Assembly (NCBI RefSeq): GCF_009870125.1
Contig: NC_046681.1
Location: 29,720,001 to 29,784,000 of the forward strand
Length of the DNA: 64,000 bases
Direction: 5' to 3'
DNA from: Drosophila pseudoobscura
Lineage: Eukaryota > Arthropoda > Insecta > Diptera > Drosophilidae
Shown piece after piece: positions 60,101-64,000 of the stretch. Under the pieces are notes generated by a model. That model had not been told where the DNA came from. It saw only the letters and a program-made list of their open reading frames with translations, and searched no databases. Both the position numbers and the translations under genes were made by a program. Every line of letters begins with the position of its first letter. The stretch's first letter is position 1.

Positions 60101-63100
60101 TCCCAAAAGTGCATCCGGCCGTAAATATTTGATTTTCAGTTTACGCATTAAATGCAAATATTGATGGAGAATGCTTCTGCCGAAGTGTCAAAAACACAAA
60201 ACGCATTGCTATGAAAATTGAAATGTAATTTACAAATTTATTCATTGATTTTTTGCGAGTGAAATTTAATTGAAGCCTATGGGAGCCAGTGGGAGTCAGT
60301 GGGAGCCAAATGAGAGCTGAAATGAACACGTCACATTAAAAGGTGAGTAGCGAGGATTAAAATGAATGTCAATTGGCATTTGAATGCCACAAAGGGATTC
60401 CGCGGATGCGCCTCCGCGAACCTGACAAAACATTATGCCAGCAAAAACAGAAAAAAGCACATTTTGTCGTGTCGAAAATTAAAACAAATTGGACTAAATG
60501 AACGGAGATGAATGCTGACATGCAGAGCAGAGGCGAGAGGAGTGCGAAGTGTGCGAATAAAACTAACAAAACGGACGAAACTTTCGCCTCTGGGAGGAGG
60601 GAGAGCGGAGCCCACAAAAACCATTCGGGGGCAGACTCGCTGTCAAATCTGGATGGCTGACAATGACAGCAGCAGGGTAGCCGTAGCCGTCAAGTTCTAC
60701 AGCAAAATAAATTGTTTTCGTTACACAATTTTTTGGTGTTATGCGCGGCACTTGACTTGTAAACGGGCGATGGCCCCGACGACCGGAATAACCACAAAGG
60801 AAGCACACAGAGGCAGCATCGAGGGGAGGGGGACGGACCTCAAAGAGCTCGCTTCTTCCTGCCATTGTTGACCCAGTTATGAGCCACAAAACAGTCGACA
60901 CACAAACAACAGCCAAGGCGGCATCTCCATCTCCTTCGTCTCCACTCCTCCGTCTGAAGAATCTCTCCCGCTAATGACAGCAACTCAAGTTTGGTGCGCT
61001 GAAAAGTATGCTATGGCTATGTGCTGACATAACAAGGAGCATAAGAAATTAAAGATATATGAACCCCGCCAGACAAGAAGCAGAGCAGCCGAGAATGCTG
61101 ACCATAAAACTGGCAGATAGAAGCCACAAGCACAGACAGCATGACGCCCAGGGGTGAGTTCTGGGACAGGCGGAGCAGCGCAAAAGCCCCAAGAACCAGA
61201 GGAAAGTTTTCCCAAACGGAGCTCCAACGGAGTGGGGACTGGGGAGGGAACGAGACGGAGCTCTGGTGACAATGGTATATGCGATTGTCGGGGGAAGTTT
61301 AGCACATTAAACAGGCGGATTAGTTTCGGGAATGCATAAATAAATATAATTGGGTTTCGCCATAAATTTTGGAGGGGAAAGATCGAAACGATAAAACGGA
61401 AGGAGGGCTATGAGGGACCTGCCACAATTGTTGCTACTGTGTGGGGAATCCCTAACTTTAGAATTCCCTAGAACAAGCCCCAGATAGGTGGGTATAAGAC
61501 TATAACATACGAGAGCTACATATGATTTAATTTCCCAGAGTTCTCACAGAGTTCTCTCTGTCAAATGACTATTCACTCGGACAGCTATTTCACACAAAAT
61601 ATTCAGCAAAACTCACAGCAAAACATTTAGCATTCCTCATTAATGTCAGCCCCAACTAAAAAACACAGTTTACAGAACTCCCATTGAAACCCCGAATGCG
61701 GTTGACTTTCTGCGAACAAAATAATCCAGCAACCCCAAAAACAATTCAATTCAATCTCCAACATTGTTTGCAAAAAGTCAACTTTGTCCATAACTACAAA
61801 TGATTAGTTTTTCCTGGTCAAGAGTGGAGGCTGTATGGTATATCCTCTAAACTTTCCACTCTCCACGCTCCTCTCTCCTCTATCTATGCCGAGACCCCGA
61901 CCCGAAAATATTTCAACTAAATGAGTGAAACTAAAAATCTATTATAACTTGTGCCCACACAAAACGTCGAAACTTTTCACAGGATGCCGCTCGCTGGCCC
62001 TGCGGTGGCCCCTCATCAGCACTCATTCCTGGCCGGCGCTGGCTCTGGCGCTGGCTCTGGCGCTGGTGGGAAAACTTTTTACATGGGCCATCGCGGCGTA
62101 TGCGGAATGTGCTGCCAATTAGAAGTTTATGTCCGTCAGAGAGCGCGCGTGAGAGGGGGCTCGACAGGGCACGCAAATTAATTTGCCACTCGCCCTTTGC
62201 CCCCACCCCATCCTTGCCACTCGGAAAAAAACTTTAACTCAATTTTTTTTTCGTGTTAATTAAATAGACAGGGCCCTAGCCAGGGTGTCGACTTAGAGTT
62301 GGTCCGGCATTGGTTACCTTTTTGGGAGGCGTAGGGGCAGAAGCAGGACAAAACAGTTTTGTCAGTTTATAATAATTAACTGCGTGGCCCGGCTTCGGTG
62401 GGCGCCTTTCTAGGGTCAGGAGGTGACAGAGAGAGAGAGGAGAGCAAATCTCTGACATGACCGCAATAATCCCCAACAAATGCTGCCTACTTTAGGGCGG
62501 CTTAGGGGCAAATACTTTTGGTATTCCCCTCAAGACTTATTCATACCAAAGTTTTCCAGAAATATAGCTTCTGCTTAGTCCCCCCCGCAGCCCCTCTGTG
62601 TGTGTGCGTGCGTGTGCAACCAAATGCGGCAATGAAATATGCGATTGCATTTCCCGTCTCCGGGCCCAAGTAAACCCCATTAAATGCCACTTACTGTCCT
62701 TAATAGTTTGCTTAGGCAACAATATGTTGCCCACTCTGTGGAACTGCTTGCTCCCGTGCACCATGCTCCCCCCCTCCATCCCCCATCCCCCATCCCCCAT
62801 CCATCCCATCCCATCGCACTCCATCCATGGTGTCTAGCCGGGTTTTACCACATTAACCTCATGTTTTACGACATGGCAGGCCGCATGAGAAATTTATTTA
62901 CATTTCATGGTTTTCTGGCAACATGTTGCACTGCTCTGCTCCTTGCCTCCTTCAACGCGTATACACATTACATAGCCGTATATAATCTCATATATGTATG
63001 TGTGTGCGCGTGTGTATCTGTGTGTTGTCTGGGTGTGTATACATATTTGACACGAGTCCAAGGAGGCCAAAGCGACCGACAATACATAACTCAAAGTGCA

Positions 63101-64000
63101 GGCAAACAGCTGAAGGCGGATAAAGGCAAACACCAGGAGACACCAGACGGAGAGCCGAGAGCAGAGAGTCCAATTCGTAGCAAAAGCCAAACGCAAGTTG
63201 ACACTCGGCCAGCCAGCGAGGGTTGCCTTAGGGGTTTCTGTGGTGGAGTGTCCAAAGTGGAGAAGAGTACACGATTCAAGATCATTAGTCAAAGAATATC
63301 ATAAGAGACAATATAATGATATATTCGATATTCGACAACCCATAGAGCCCATAGTTTTTCAAATTTAAGAAAGTTCTGCAAGTTCTGCCATGATTCCAGT
63401 ATTCCATCCCACCCCTAGATACGAGGACATATGTTCCATTCTGTATTCTGTTGAATCACCCCTCGCCACCCCTCATTCCGCTCGACTGGGAAAAAACTGC
63501 AATCTCACTTTAGCGCTGCAGCTTAGCGGGGTTTACCGTCTCGGATCCGCTCTGCTCCTCTCGGCTCTCCGCTCTCCGCTCCACCACTTCTCACTCGTCT
63601 CTTGGCAGCTCCTCCCGTTTGTCACTTTTAAGCAAGCGGAAATTCTATTTAAATTCTCGTGCTCTCCTTTTTCCGCGCGCTACTTTTGCCAATAAATTTG
63701 TTGCCATAAATTTGTGCTCCGCTCCGTTCCACTCCGCTCTGCATCGATTGCGGGCCCCACAAGAATCGTGTGAGACTGCTGGCCGCCACGCCTTAACTGT
63801 GGCATCCCACATGTAGCACAGTCCCCTCTTTTTATCCCACCAAAGAACCGCTCCCCCCCTTCATCTGGGGCAGTTTTTAATTGCGCCATAAATCAAATCT
63901 ACGATAAATGGCAAGCAGTTAAAGGGCTGCTAACCAAATGGGAGCCATAAGCTGATAACAGACTGTCTAAAGGGGGGCTGTGGGGTAGCAGGCAGGTTGG
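57157..64000. other. 6.8-kb gene-poor region to the window end
   Basis: No gene supported. Features are a C15 run at 57670-57684, ATTTGCAT/ATGCAAAT-rich segments near 57713-57730, a CTGGCTCTGGCG repeat near 62040, a CCATC-rich repeat near 62776-62815 and GT-rich DNA near 63000. The texture (conserved-looking ATTTGCATA words, long AT and GC alternation) resembles fly regulatory or intronic DNA. Confidence 0.4.

Noticed and set aside
62684-63304. 206-codon plus frame
   Set aside because: Built from a CCATC-rich repeat and GT-rich DNA; no conserved domain and an implausible composition.

Overview
This is eukaryotic, Drosophila-type DNA: short GT-AG introns, clean orthologues of fly genes, fly core-promoter motifs, (CA)n/(TC)n microsatellites and long AT-rich non-coding stretches. 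The linked set (paired, Pex19, the RPF1 gene, Mt2/Dnmt2, a UBE2Q-type E2) matches the fly 33B-C neighbourhood on chromosome arm 2L (Muller element B). Protein divergence from D. melanogaster suggests another Sophophora lineage, perhaps the obscura group; that placement is inference.

Layout. 295-2690 (-) is the pair-rule gene paired, with about 8.4 kb of upstream non-coding DNA (2691-11060). 11448-15310 is a compact housekeeping block: Pex19 (+), RPF1 (-, tail to tail with Pex19), and Mt2 (+, head to head with RPF1). About 15885-24050 is an 8.1-kb near-perfect palindrome described below. 25221-35154 is a UBE2Q-like E2 with an 8-kb first intron. 36732-38350 is a PABIR/FAM122-like PP2A regulator. 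42339-44163 is a C2H2 zinc-finger gene. 44878-47760 (-) is MICU1, the mitochondrial calcium-uniporter gatekeeper, with a duplicated, apparently mutually exclusive exon pair. 56149-57156 (-) is an intronless GT31 beta-1,3-galactosyltransferase. The rest (47.9-56.1 kb and 57.2-64 kb) shows no gene I can support.

The stand-out feature is the palindrome between Mt2 and the E2 gene. Each arm is about 3.7-4.4 kb and nearly identical, with a 77-bp spacer. Each arm carries one copy of a two-exon, 169-codon gene for a sperm nuclear basic protein (HMG-like N-terminus, Lys/Arg/Ser/Cys-rich protamine-like tail). It also carries fragments of at least two other gene-like units, a 320-bp tandem repeat (three full copies in the left arm, one in the right) and a roughly 120-bp satellite-like repeat that sits at the centre and again at both outer ends. 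A spliced gene fragment on the right flank runs into the palindrome edge. Paired protamine-like genes in a long inverted repeat resemble the ingredients of known fly sex-ratio drive and hairpin-RNA suppression systems. That functional reading is a hypothesis; the structure itself is read directly from the sequence.
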